DNA of 15,614 bases from Isohypsibius dastychi (lineage: Eukaryota > Tardigrada > Eutardigrada > Parachela > Isohypsibiidae), in NCBI GenBank assembly GCA_034696485.1, contig JAQIWT010000740.1:1-15614 (forward strand), in the 5' to 3' direction. Position numbers and translations under genes: made by a program. The first letter of the stretch is position 1; each line of letters opens with the position of its first letter. Below the pieces are notes generated by a model. That model had not been told where the DNA came from. It searched no databases and was given only the letters and a program-made list of their open reading frames with translations. Positions 1 through 8,094 of this stretch are shown here, one piece after another.

Positions 1-107
1 CCTTTGGTCGACTGGAATTGCACAATGACGCCCAATGGATTCCCACCGATAATTTCACTCAGGATGATATTAATACATTAGCCGTCCGATATGTTCATAT
101 GAAAGAG
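1..107 (+). CDS. CSPG-repeat protein, exon (partial, 5' end outside window)
   Basis: Reading from base 3 gives an open frame containing FGRLELH and FTQDDINTLAVRYVH. This is the typical end of a CSPG (NG2/FRAS1/FREM) repeat: a 'YGxL' strand followed by an 'FTQxDI...VRYVH' strand. Such repeats form a cadherin-like fold in large cell-surface or basement-membrane proteins. The exon is taken to end at GAG|GTTGGT (107/108): the frame meets a stop at 180-182, only three GT dinucleotides lie near enough, and this is the one that ends in phase 0, as the next exon needs. The donor is only moderately good. Whether the protein is CSPG4/kon-tiki-like or FRAS1/FREM-like cannot be decided from this part. 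Confidence 0.72.
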
Positions 108-590
108 GTTGGTAGAACATTTCAAAGCCCACGAAATAATCTGGACCAAAATATCTTATCAGATATTTTAAAGCTTTTTTAAGTGATGTTTTGGTTCGCA
201 GTGCAAAATGCTCTGATTGGATGTATGAAATTTATGTTTCAGATTATGCTGATGCAGAAACTCTTTTAAATAACGCAGAATTTTTAATATTCTTATCATC
301 GGAAAACCATGCTTGTCATTTCCGCTTTACGAAATGTTTTCGGGTTTGAGTTTAAAGCAGAATTGCGGTCGCTTTATTTTATGTTCATCTTCTGAAAGTC
401 AGTTACAGAGTAATTAGGTAAATAATTAAGCTGTTATTTAAAAATGGAGTTAATTTGTATTGACTAAAATTACACTGTACAGTATAGAGGGAATTATCGA
501 TGACCTCTCACCATTTCTTTGCGCTTTGTAATTTTGTCATTTGTTTTGAAACTGAGTGAATTACATTTTTATATTCTTTTTTATCTTCAG
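108..590 (+). other. Intron of the CSPG-repeat gene
   Basis: The intron runs from GTTGGT at 108 to TTATCTTCAG at 590, with a T-rich tract before the acceptor. I see no gene in it. A short inverted repeat (CATTTC...GAAATG) lies around 314-334. Confidence 0.65.
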
Positions 591-915
591 GCTCCAAGTC
601 GGGATGCATTTCGAGTTCGGGTGACTGCTCTTCCTCAGTCCGGTGGTCAAGCCAGTGTGAAAGACCAAGTCCACACGATCCAGATTCGATTTCTGGAAAA
701 CAGATTGAAAACTGTCCACTTGGATCCTCTGGTCTTTCATTCCCCCCATGTCATCGTCAGCAGCATCAATCTTCTCCACGAACAAGAACCCATGCCGATG
801 AGTCCGGATGATGTTCAATACACTGTGACTCGCTCCCCCAAATATGGAGTTCTACAAAGAGGCGGAAGCAAATTAAAAGACGGCGACAAATTCTCTCAGG
901 CAGATGTCAACTCAG
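591..915 (+). CDS. CSPG-repeat protein, internal exon
   Basis: The exon starts after TTATCTTCAG at 590 in phase 0 and ends at CTCAG|GTATTT (915/916) in phase 1, coding for about 108 residues. It finishes one CSPG repeat (APSRDAFRVRVTALPQSGG) and holds most of the next: TVHLDPLVFHSPHVIVSSIN, then YTVTRSPKYGVLQRGG, then FSQADVNSG. The order 'LxxxxxVxxxLxxxD...I.YTVT..PxxGxL...FSQADVNSG' is that of the family. Joined to the next exon, the frame reads FSQADVNSG-LIVY, a normal repeat ending, which confirms the junction. The reading frame is open upstream to 519 but that part lies before the acceptor and is not taken as coding. Confidence 0.85.
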
Positions 916-1552
916 GTATTTTAGTGTGGTTTCTAGCCTGGATGAGTTAATATGAGTTTATCGAACTGCATTAATTTTGGAGTTAAAATATCTTTACTCC
1001 TACAGAATCGAAAATTATAAAAAACGAAAGAATAATCAGTTTCATCATATATTTTTTTTATTCATTACTGCTTTTTTTTATTCATTATTTTATTCATTCT
1101 TTACTGCTTGCTACGCTAGCTTGATTTGTATTATATTCAAAAAATTTTGTGATGTCAATCCTGGATTATTTGTTCGTCAACGGATTGAATGGAATAAAAT
1201 AACGAAAGAATAAAACGAACAGAAAAACGAATAACGAATAAATAAATCCGGAAGGGTTCTACGGTAGATTTATTCTCAAGTCGGTTACTGTATGTGTGGC
1301 AGTCTAATACTGCCAATTTTAATACTGCCTTTTCAAGTGTGGAAAGTTTGTAGACTAGTGGCCAACGCTCCGTGTGTTGGTTTTCGGACATTCTGAATTT
1401 CTACTCTGAAATTGCAAGCCGTTTCAAATACTATCTTTAAATCATGCAGATTGTGGGAATGAACCTTCAGCGATTAAAATTATTTTCATAGATCAGTGTT
1501 GTTTGTTTTTCAAGCTTAGATTCACTTCAAAAAGTAATCTTCAATGTTTCAG
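916..1552 (+). other. Intron of the CSPG-repeat gene
   Basis: The intron runs from GTATTT at 916 to CAATGTTTCAG at 1552. It is AT-rich, with repeated TTATTCATT words near 1060-1100 and GAATAA/CGAATAA words near 1185-1245. The hairpin repeat at 1298-1382 lies inside. The open frames here are low-complexity and I do not regard them as genes. Confidence 0.75.
1298..1382. repeat. Hairpin repeat resembling a Helitron 3' end (copy 1)
   Basis: On the - strand a 5-bp stem (CCAAC...GTTGG; + positions 1362-1366 and 1376-1380) is followed after 3 bases by CTAG and then T. This is the layout of a Helitron 3' terminus: hairpin, short spacer, CTRR, insertion before T. A second small hairpin GGCAG...CTGCC lies at 1298-1314. 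The words ATACTGCCTTTTCAAG (1322-1336) and TTGTAGACTAGTGG (1348-1361) recur in diverged form at 2320-2362, so the repeat extends past the CTAG. It may be a tandem or solo Helitron relic or another repeat type. Confidence 0.45.
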
Positions 1553-2148
1553 GTCTCATCGTTTACTCCCTACTTCCGGCTCAGAACATGGATCTTCCCT
1601 GCCGAGATTACGCGCTATTCGACATCAAAGCATCCCACCAAAAACACCAATCTCTGAAATCAAAACGTCTCCTTCTAAAATACGACCCCGTTCGTTCCTC
1701 TTGGATTGTTCGGGACACGACCATAAAAGTCAAAGAAGGAGCCAGCACTCCACTTTCACCGGAAGTCCTCTCCATCCAATATGGCGGAGTCAACCAGACA
1801 TGTCATTTCGATATCCTGAACTTTCCCCAACACGGAATCCTCCAAACACGTGACCGGAAGAACATCTCGGAATTAACTTCTGGTGATATTCGGGACAAGT
1901 CGGTGTTTTATACGCATGACAATTCCGAGACAGAAAATGACGCGATGGAAGTGATTGCGACTTGCAATGGAAGACAGCAGAAATTGCAGTTTCCGTTGTT
2001 GGTTAATATATCCTTGTTTAATAATCACCGGCCAACCCCAACAAGACTCGGTCCGATATTCGCCGTGCAGAATTCGAGCCGGTTGATTTCGCATGAGGAT
2101 ATTCTGCTGACGGATATCGATGCAAATTCGCCTGCCGGAACTTTGCAG
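1553..2148 (+). CDS. CSPG-repeat protein, internal exon
   Basis: The exon starts after CAATGTTTCAG (1552) and supplies GT to complete the split Gly codon. It then reads LIVYSLLPAQNMDLPCRDYA and stays open for 198 codons to TTTGCAG|GTAAAT (2148/2149), ending in phase 0. It contains the end of one CSPG repeat, a full repeat (STPLSPEVLSIQYGGV, then CHFDILNFPQHGILQTRDR, ELTSGDIRDKSVFYTHDNSE), and the start of another (SRLISHEDILLTDIDANSPA). The spacing fits repeats of about 100-120 residues. No transmembrane segment or catalytic motif is seen, as expected for the extracellular part. The next exon joins after 'GTLQ' with 'IAHRNLMNGDFF', continuing the repeat in frame. Confidence 0.88.
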
Positions 2149-2734
2149 GTAAATCTTAAGATCAGATGATTGCTATTGGCATACTGACTTGCTTTTCTCA
2201 TTACATAGAAATGAATTGATTCGATGGACAGTTATGGTTATGATTTGAATAGTCAAGTGAACCTGAAAAACCGAATTTCGTTTCTAATTGGAAAGGCTAG
2301 TTTGGAATGCCCTGGTGTCATACTGTCTTTCAAGATAAGGTGTTTGGCTTGTAGATTAGTGGTGTCTAAAACGTGCGGTAGACTGCAGTTGATCATACCT
2401 GCGGGTCATTTCCCAGGAAATGAAAAGCATTTCGCTTTGCGTTCAATTTTTTATCATTTATACAATCGTACAACCGAAAACGAAAATGGTAATAGTATGA
2501 AATGCGTTCTTTTTGGTGACATAGGGAACAAAATTTGATTTTTATCGAAAGGGATGCGAATGAGTTTATTTACAGAATAAGTGAATATTATTTATTTATT
2601 GCTTGAAGTTCCACGGTTCCACATGGTATTCTTATTTTCCAGTTCGCTGTCCATCTGAAATAAAGTGGAATTTTATCTGAATATATAATGCTATTTTGAA
2701 GTATTTTTATTATATATTCTTTCGTTATTTATTC
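2149..2734. repeat. Non-coding start of the large intron with a second hairpin repeat copy
   Basis: No gene is seen. At 2320-2383 lies a diverged copy of the repeat at 1322-1382: ATACTGTCTTTCAAG (2320-2334) and TTGTAGATTAGTGG (2349-2362), followed by arms GTCTA (2364-2368) and TAGAC (2379-2383). Read on the - strand this is a weak stem, then ACCA, then CTAA before T. Further on, TCATTTCC and GGAAATGA (2406-2413, 2416-2423) form a perfect 8-bp inverted repeat with a 2-base gap. CATTTCGCTTTGCG (2428-2441) recurs inverted at 14953-14966. Confidence 0.5.
2728..2733 (-). promoter_or_regulatory. Candidate poly(A) signal of the RPA-like gene
   Basis: AATAAA on the - strand begins one base after the TAA stop at 2735-2737. 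The AT-rich sequence that follows contains a further near-match. The position is very close to the stop, so the 3' untranslated region would be short. Confidence 0.4.
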
Positions 2735-4950
2735 TTATTTATCTTTAGTAGCAGAGGTGAATGGAGCTTGGACTTTCTCCCACCCAATAACTTTGTACAC
2801 TGGTTCTCCGTCTTTCTATAATTCATTTATATTTTTTTATTAAGTTTGATAAATTTTGTAAACTTCTTACTTTGAATTGTTTTTTGATGAGCCAAGATAT
2901 TGGTGTTTCAGCCAAGTTTGCTAGAGTGATATCTTGTTCTTTTTTGATGGCTTCATCTGCTTTCGCACCGATTATTTTTTCCATGATGTCGTTATAGATG
3001 GTGACCAATTGACCATCAGAAGAGTTGTCGGTCAGAGTAATCTATAATATATTATTTTATTATATTATATAAATTCTTTCTATTTTCCATTTATTATTAT
3101 TATTATTTTATTCATTTTTTATGTAAAATAAGAAGTGAAAGGGTGGGCTTAACGAGAATATTAATAAAAAATAATAATAAAATGCTCCAGCAGGTTTTCT
3201 AGATCAGGTTCAGGTTAATCTAAATTTAATGATATGTTCAAATAAAGTTCTTCAATATCTTCCCGATTCCGGAAGCGGTCTCGTAAGTTCAGAAAATTAA
3301 GCACTAATCACCAGATTGCATAAATTTCTGAAGTTGTTTTTTGTTTGAGAATATGGAAACAGATTTTATTTAGTTTATTTAATAAGGAAATAAAATGTAT
3401 ACACTTAATGAAGTTTTTTAGCAAATAATTTGGTACCTGCTTTGGTCGATAGGACTTTTTTTCTGGAACTGCTTGCTTTTCTTCTTTACAAATCCCACAG
3501 TATCCATTCTCAGTCAGATAGCCATTGCAAGTGGGATTTGGGCAGGTATTTGCAACCATGATGATTTCATCGCAAGATGTAGGATCGATTTGAGCAACGA
3601 CTTTTCGGAATGTTGCTGGTCGAGCATAGTCCACAGGAATTTCTTGTAGTTGTTGAATAGTCGCCAGCATGAAGTTTGCTGTAAATTATCAATTTATTGA
3701 TTATTAATTTATTATTATTAATCTGTAAATTATTTATTATAAATTTATTTATAATTATTAAATCATTGTTGAATTTTTTTTTTCATTTTTTAATAAAATG
3801 TTTGATGAATAGTTGTTTGATTTGATATAAATAAAATCTGATCTGATATAAATAAAATAAAAATATAAACAGTAATTCATAAAAAACATTATTTAGAACA
3901 TACTGTCAGTGGTTTCAACAATCTGTGTCCCTTCAGAAGTGTTGATTGCAGTTGGAAACATCCCAGTCGGTGTTTCTTTTCCTGCACTGACACGCGCGTT
4001 CGGAATTTTGATATTGTAATATCTTCCGATCTGAAGTTTTTCCCCGTGGGATTTGACCATGTGCGAATTGATGAATAAAGTGGCTGTCCCAGATTCGTCT
4101 GCGATGGTGATTGGAAGTGATCCATTTTTCTTCGAAATAGCTTGTTTTTCCACCACGAAAATTTTGATGTTGACACTAGATAAAATATTCGGTTTATTAT
4201 ATATTAATTATTGGTTTATTATTCTAGTTCCAAGTGATGAAGTACATTTTCAACGCCAAACGGGCTGGAAACATGAAACATACGGCTAATAGTGTAGTAG
4301 TTTGTCTACCGATCTGACTGCAAGCTAGCTGAACTTCGTTTTCAAATATTTGCTTGGAAAAAAGAAAAGCAGAAGCAAACAAAGGCCCCGTTCGTTTTAT
4401 AAATAATACTATAAAATTATAAAATTTTATTTATAAAACCGGAAATTGTTTCTATCTCGAAAGTTCATGTCTGGCTTCAGAATTAACCGATATGGGCGTC
4501 TATGAAATTGATGACCTTTCTGACAGTTCCAGGTGGAATTGTGGCAAACTACTTTGATATCAAATAATGTGGAATGATTTTAACGGCTGTAAACTGTCTA
4601 CGCTGTTTAAAGCAAGAGATATTATACTTTTATAGATTACTAGCCAGAGCGGTATGATACTCGAGTGTTTTTCGTGAACTCTACACATTCGAAAATCTGG
4701 AGCAGAGATATTTTCTGACCGATCTCGTTCAGCAAAGATATAGTAGTTGATATAATATATAATATTTTAATTAGTAAGTATAAAATGGTTAACAATTTAC
4801 ATACATTTGTGTGGCCGGAGCTCCTTTTTGGGGTGGACGGATATCTTTCAGTTTGGTGGAAAGATCCTTCTTCTTTGTGGAAGTTTCGACTTGAGAATCT
4901 CCTGTTCGTTTTGATGGTTCGCCACGAGATGATTCCGATTTGCTCGACAT
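2735..4950 (-). CDS. RPA-like single-strand DNA-binding protein (5 exons, 303 aa)
   Basis: Exons are 4950-4805, 4175-3904, 3678-3437, 3041-2871 and 2815-2735. All introns are GT-AG (629, 225, 395 and 55 bases) and all phases match (2, 1, 0, 0), giving one open frame from ATG to TAA. The first ~40 residues are polar and probably disordered. Residues ~45-135 (VNIKIFVVEKQAI, LPITIADESGTATLFI, LQIGRYYNIKIPNARV) look like an RPA1 DBD-B-type OB fold. Residues ~140-290 look like DBD-C: ATFRKVVAQIDP, a zinc ribbon with Cys185, Cys190, Cys200 and Cys203 (C-x4-C-x9-C-x2-C), then ITLTDNSSDGQLVTIYNDIM and EKIIGAKADEA. Eukaryotic RPA1 is about 600 residues with four OB folds; here the F and A domains are missing. 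It should bind single-stranded DNA in replication, repair or transposition. The gene lies antisense inside the host intron. It could be a short RPA1 paralogue or Helitron cargo; its composition resembles host exons. Confidence 0.8.
4176..4804 (-). other. First intron of the RPA-like gene, with an AT-rich inverted repeat
   Basis: The intron runs from GTATGT (4804) to TTTTATCTAG (4176). It contains a perfect 13-bp inverted repeat (4394-4406 and 4427-4439) around a 20-base AT-rich centre, which could fold into a long hairpin. No coding region is seen. A GGCTAG-T word preceded by GAGTATCATACC on the - strand (about 4639-4665) vaguely recalls a Helitron end. Confidence 0.6.
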
Positions 4951-5064
4951 TTTCAGACTGATTCGAAAGCAATCAATAAGGAATATTTGTCGGTGGATAT
5001 GACGAAATATAAAGAATATGAGAAATGGAAATTTCGATCGAGTTCACAAATTCGGAAACTGATG

Positions 5065-5097
5065 AAATGCGCAATTGTTAGTTGTAGTTGCGCATTT
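5065..5097. repeat. Inverted repeat upstream of the RPA-like gene
   Basis: AAATGCGCAA (5065-5074) and TTGCGCATTT (5088-5097) are perfect 10-bp arms around a 13-base spacer. It lies 115 bases upstream of the RPA-like ATG and 40 bases beyond the end of the 5578-5136 frame. Another GTGCGCG word is at about 5114. It may be a protein-binding site or promoter element; the GCGC cores loosely recall E2F-type sites but do not match the consensus exactly. Confidence 0.4.
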
Positions 5098-5135
5098 TAC
5101 GGGAATTTCAAAAGTGCGCGTTACTGAAGTGCGTA

Positions 5136-5578
5136 TTAAAGTTGTTGTTCTTGGGGTATTGTAGCTGGGATTGTTGGCGTTGTTGTTGTTAAATGGAAGC
5201 ATCTTCGCTCAAGTGGATCAACTGCTGTGAAGCAAGCGACCATTACGTGATCGCCTCCCGCCATCCTTATTGCCATTTTAATATCCGAAGGAAAGGACAT
5301 TTTTCTGTAGTTCCACTCGATCTGGTCTCTTTTATTCGGCTTTGTTATTAGGTCAGCGAATGGTGCTGGCAAAAGAGAAATGCAATCAATAATTTTTCTC
5401 CTTTTACCATACTGACAAAAGTGTTCAGACTTGAAGAAGCTGGCCTTTCAAGCTCGTGAGCTGGTAGCGACGTGTGCTTATCATCTCTTTTCGTCATACC
5501 GGGTACCATCCAAACCATCGATCCGTTTGATAACAACTTAATCAAAAAATCTTCCGTTTTCCAGTACCGAAATTGCAT
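5136..5578 (-). CDS. Unrecognised two-exon reading frame (131 aa)
   Basis: An ATG at 5578 opens MQFRYWKTEDFLIKLLSNGS and continues to NTFV at 5413. A GT (CA|GTATGG) and an AG (TTTTGCCAG, 5366) would remove a 47-base intron and join phase 1 to phase 1. The result reads TPFADLITKPNKRDQIEWNY..., then MAGGDHVMVACFTAVDPLER, then a Thr/Pro/Gln-rich tail ending at 5136. I recognise no domain. The codon use looks like coding DNA rather than intron. It sits between the NOC3 relic and the RPA-like gene on the RPA strand. It could be a real small gene, a gene fragment, or chance. Confidence 0.35.
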
Positions 5579-5739
5579 TTAATATTCTAGAAACAGCTCT
5601 CACTTCCTCGTTTTCTGTCCGTATTATAAAGCGTTCATAAAGCTATTCTCATTTTTTTATGGACCACAAAAATGAAATAGATTTGGTTCGATGATAAGTT
5701 TTGTTTTTACCGAAATGGAAACATCGGGAATTTTAAGAG

Positions 5740-6520
5740 CTGACAGCCAGGTCGCTGCGCCAAATCTTTCGGCAAGATGTCAGTGAGGATGCGACGTATG
5801 ATGCGGTCAATTGTATTTTTATTGTGACGAAAGAACGAAGCTAAAAACTGAACTGGAAAATGTTGGGAAGTTTGGTTGATGTTAAATTAAGGAAAGACTT
5901 CCTGGATTAAATTGGGAAGAAGAACAAAAAGGACCGGAAGGAACTGAATAAAGCTGAACGAAAACGACAGAAAGAAGTCGCTAAAATCGAAAAAGAATTC
6001 TAGGCCAGTCAAGTCAAAGTCTTTCGCTAAGTCTTTCGCTAAGTCTTTTTCCGAATTATGCGGCGAGCGGAAGTTCTGGACTGCGGAGAACGCCTTTTCT
6101 GTGTTAAAATTCTTTTCTCGATTGTGAGTCAGGAAACCACTGGACTGAATATCGATCCTCATCGTTTTACGAGCATTTATTCACCGTGATGAATCAACTC
6201 AGCGGAACTGAATAAGCTCAAGTTTATGCTTGATTGATATTCTGTGTTCAGAAAGATTTCATTGAAAGGAAAAAGCTGGGGTCACTCGAACGTTGCACCA
6301 GAGGACTCTTGCTGATATTGACTAAAAATATATTCCTCTCTATTCCGAGCTTGTATTTCTTGCTGGATACTGAATCAGTTGACAACCCAGTGACGCCACA
6401 TTTAACGGATGACCCGATGTTACTAGGACCACTTTGGGAATTACACGAACATCATCGGCATTATGATTCGGCAGTAAGAGAATTATCGGACAAGCTTATG
6501 GTGGGAACTTTGCTGTTATG
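5740..6520 (+). pseudogene. NOC3L: Decayed NOC3-like (nucleolar complex protein 3) copy
   Basis: Several pieces in order match the NOC3/FAD24 family, a nucleolar factor for 60S ribosome assembly. Piece 1 (frame of 5740): LTARSLRQIFRQDVSEDATY, then the lysine-rich KKNKKDRKELNKAERKRQKE. In-frame stops occur at 5842, 5908 and 6001. Piece 2: VKILFSIVSQETTGLNIDPH up to 6168, then a one-base loss, then YEHLFTVMNQLSGTE and a stop at 6213; in NOC3 the words LNIDP..FY.HL are continuous. Piece 3 (about 6248-6520): PSLYFLLDTESVDN, then LLGPLWELHEHHRHYDSAVR, matching the conserved 'LWEL..L..HYHP.V' region. Stops, frameshifts and missing stretches show it is dead. I saw no introns within the recognisable pieces, so a retrocopy is possible, as is capture by a transposon. 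The identification is from memory of the family. Confidence 0.72.
6017..6048 (+). repeat. 12-bp tandem duplication inside the NOC3 relic
   Basis: AAGTCTTTCGCT is present at 6017-6028 and 6029-6040, with a partial third copy to 6048. It is a local slippage duplication within the pseudogene. Confidence 0.8.
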
Positions 6521-6887
6521 ATGAAGATTTTTCCGCTGGAATTTCTCGAGTCGGAATCTTGATTATGTGATTAAGATAAAGATCTACCTTTACAATAACC
6601 TAATGGAGTTGGTACTTTTCCAGAAATCTCCTTGTTCAATTATATACAGAGTATACATTGGTTTGAAGTTGGCCAAGAAACACACATCACTCAAATTGAT
6701 GAACTGGATATGAAACGTCGCATCTGATAATTTTCGGCTGCATTGTGAAAATGAAGGAACAGTTAAAATATCCATAGTTTTTGACAGGGAATGAAGACAA
6801 ACGCAAACCGGAGAAAATTCTACCATATGTACCAAAATCAATCGCTAACGAGGTCTCCATAGCTAAAAATAAGGTTAGAAAAATTAT
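6521..6887. other. No recognisable gene
   Basis: After the NOC3 relic I see only short open frames on both strands, none with a recognisable domain. The further C-terminal part of NOC3 cannot be followed here. Confidence 0.5.
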
Positions 6888-7149
6888 TCAACGAGTTTTC
6901 AAGTGATCTGGAGATGCTCGTCCGCTGGCGACATGACTTTCTTGTGCAGCAAAGTTGCTGACATCGGCTATATGTCGATACTGCGGGTATGTCTCGGTGA
7001 CCTTTTGACCAGCTTGTTGCGTTAATGGATTGAGCACCTAAAAAAATGAATATTCAGTATATATATCCTATCCATATTTGTTCACGAAAGTGATTTACCT
7101 TATCCCAAATTACAGACGCGCCATCATCGATAGTTTCGCAGGTGAGCAT
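6888..7149 (-). CDS. Unrecognised short spliced frame (66 aa)
   Basis: An ATG at 7149 reads MLTCETIDDGASVIWDK to a good donor AAG|GTAAATC (7099/7098). An acceptor TTTTTTTAG at 7038 rejoins in phase 0 to VLNPLTQQAGQKVTETYPQY and on to a stop at 6888-6890. The 61-base intron is AT-rich while both exons are not. This looks like a true exon pair, perhaps the 3' end of a longer gene whose upstream exons (7160-7465) I cannot join in frame. I recognise no family, and a decayed gene fragment is equally possible. Confidence 0.35.
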
Positions 7150-7587
7150 TTGACTTACTCCCCAGGGGATGCTCCCCAGGTGAGTACACTTAAAATGACT
7201 AGTCCCATAATCAAGGCAAAAAAGTTTGCATAGCGCATCAATTCGGCGAGTTCCAATGCGGCCGAGATAACACGGAAGAAGACGAAGAAGAGCACCGTTG
7301 GAGTTCGGAAAGAGGTGAAGAAATTCTTGGACTCATTATGTCTGGTGAATGAGTCGAATCCTCTAATCGTTGCAGATAAGATGCACTGAATTCCTTTCCA
7401 CCCATTTCGGGAATTTCTTTAAACCGCTTGACGGCCGCTCCTTGGAAGTAAATATAAATCAACAACAGAGAATGGTACCAAAAATTAAAAAGATAAACAG
7501 TTAACCCCTGGCAAATCTAAGAACTAAAATCTTCAAAATTAAATTCACTGACATTTCCCAAGTGGATATCAATATTTTAAAAAATAA

Positions 7588-7610
7588 ACAATACAATACA
7601 ATACAATACA
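7588..7610 (+). repeat. (ACAAT)n microsatellite
   Basis: About 4.5 tandem copies of the 5-base unit ACAAT. Confidence 0.85.
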
Positions 7611-7626
7611 AAATAAACAGAAGCAG

Positions 7627-7701
7627 TAGAACTCACCAGAACTCACCGCAGCAGAACTCACTCCAGAACTCACTCCAGCAGAACTCACTCCAGCAGAACT
7701 C
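7627..7701 (+). repeat. Minisatellite with unit CAGAACTCACTC
   Basis: Six units of 10-15 bases follow one another, differing by presence of CAG or CTC triplets. Read on the - strand, five of them contain GTGAGT (+ strand ACTCAC at 7631, 7641, 7656, 7668 and 7683), the optimal 5' splice-site hexamer. The array may have arisen by slippage at an old exon-intron junction. Confidence 0.75.
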
Positions 7702-8094
7702 ATGGATAATCATAAGTGTCAAACCGCAGCTGCATTCTATTGTAGGGCCGGTATACGCAGAAAAGACAACGTTCTCTCGTAGAAGTCCCGCGCTGGCGAG
7801 ATTTCAGAACAATCAAGGATATGGTATGCTTTCCTGCTATACTCTGGAAATAAATGAAAGGTCACAAATTATCAAATCAAGACAGGATTTCTTTATTCCT
7901 TTTAGTAAAATGTCAGAGCTTACAGAGCAAGTTGTGGCTGGCCCGTGAACATTTCTGGTTTTGTCTTACGCTTTATTCTACCTCGATTGTGATAAAATAA
8001 TCAAATTGCTTTTCATTCTCTCTGATTGTTTCTAAAACTTGCATGAGCATTTACATTTTTTGTAATTATTATAATTCTTGAATGGTATTTAATT

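Larger units (their letters stand above)
7150..8094. other. Unassigned stretch with fragmentary open frames and repeats
   Basis: On the - strand, 7445-7239 encodes AAVKRFKEIPEMGGKEFSAS followed by a Ser-rich tail, after a possible acceptor CTTCCAAG. Another - strand frame here gives a hydrophobic stretch (RYANFFALIMGLVILSVLTW) just before a strong donor GTAAGTC at 7158, but the two frames do not join cleanly. A 9-base word CTCCCCAGG is duplicated near 7158-7188. On the + strand 7562-7948 is open but begins in repeat DNA. This may be remains of one or more broken genes. Confidence 0.4.

Noticed and set aside
519-590. Open frame upstream of the CSPG exon from an ATG-like start
   Set aside because: It lies before a clear acceptor (TTATCTTCAG), and the CSPG similarity begins right after it.
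977-1213. Phe/Tyr/Leu-rich + strand frame
   Set aside because: It is an AT-rich intron sequence read in frame, with no ATG-supported domain.
5887-6162. 91-codon - strand frame rich in Phe and Ser
   Set aside because: It is antisense to the lysine-rich part of the NOC3 relic.
7640-7646. CTGG-T on the - strand as the Helitron 3' end
   Set aside because: It falls within the minisatellite and no hairpin precedes it.
7562-7948. 128-codon + strand frame with QNSLQQNS repeats
   Set aside because: It starts in repeat DNA, the repeats come from the minisatellite, and no domain is seen in the rest; kept only as part of the unassigned stretch.
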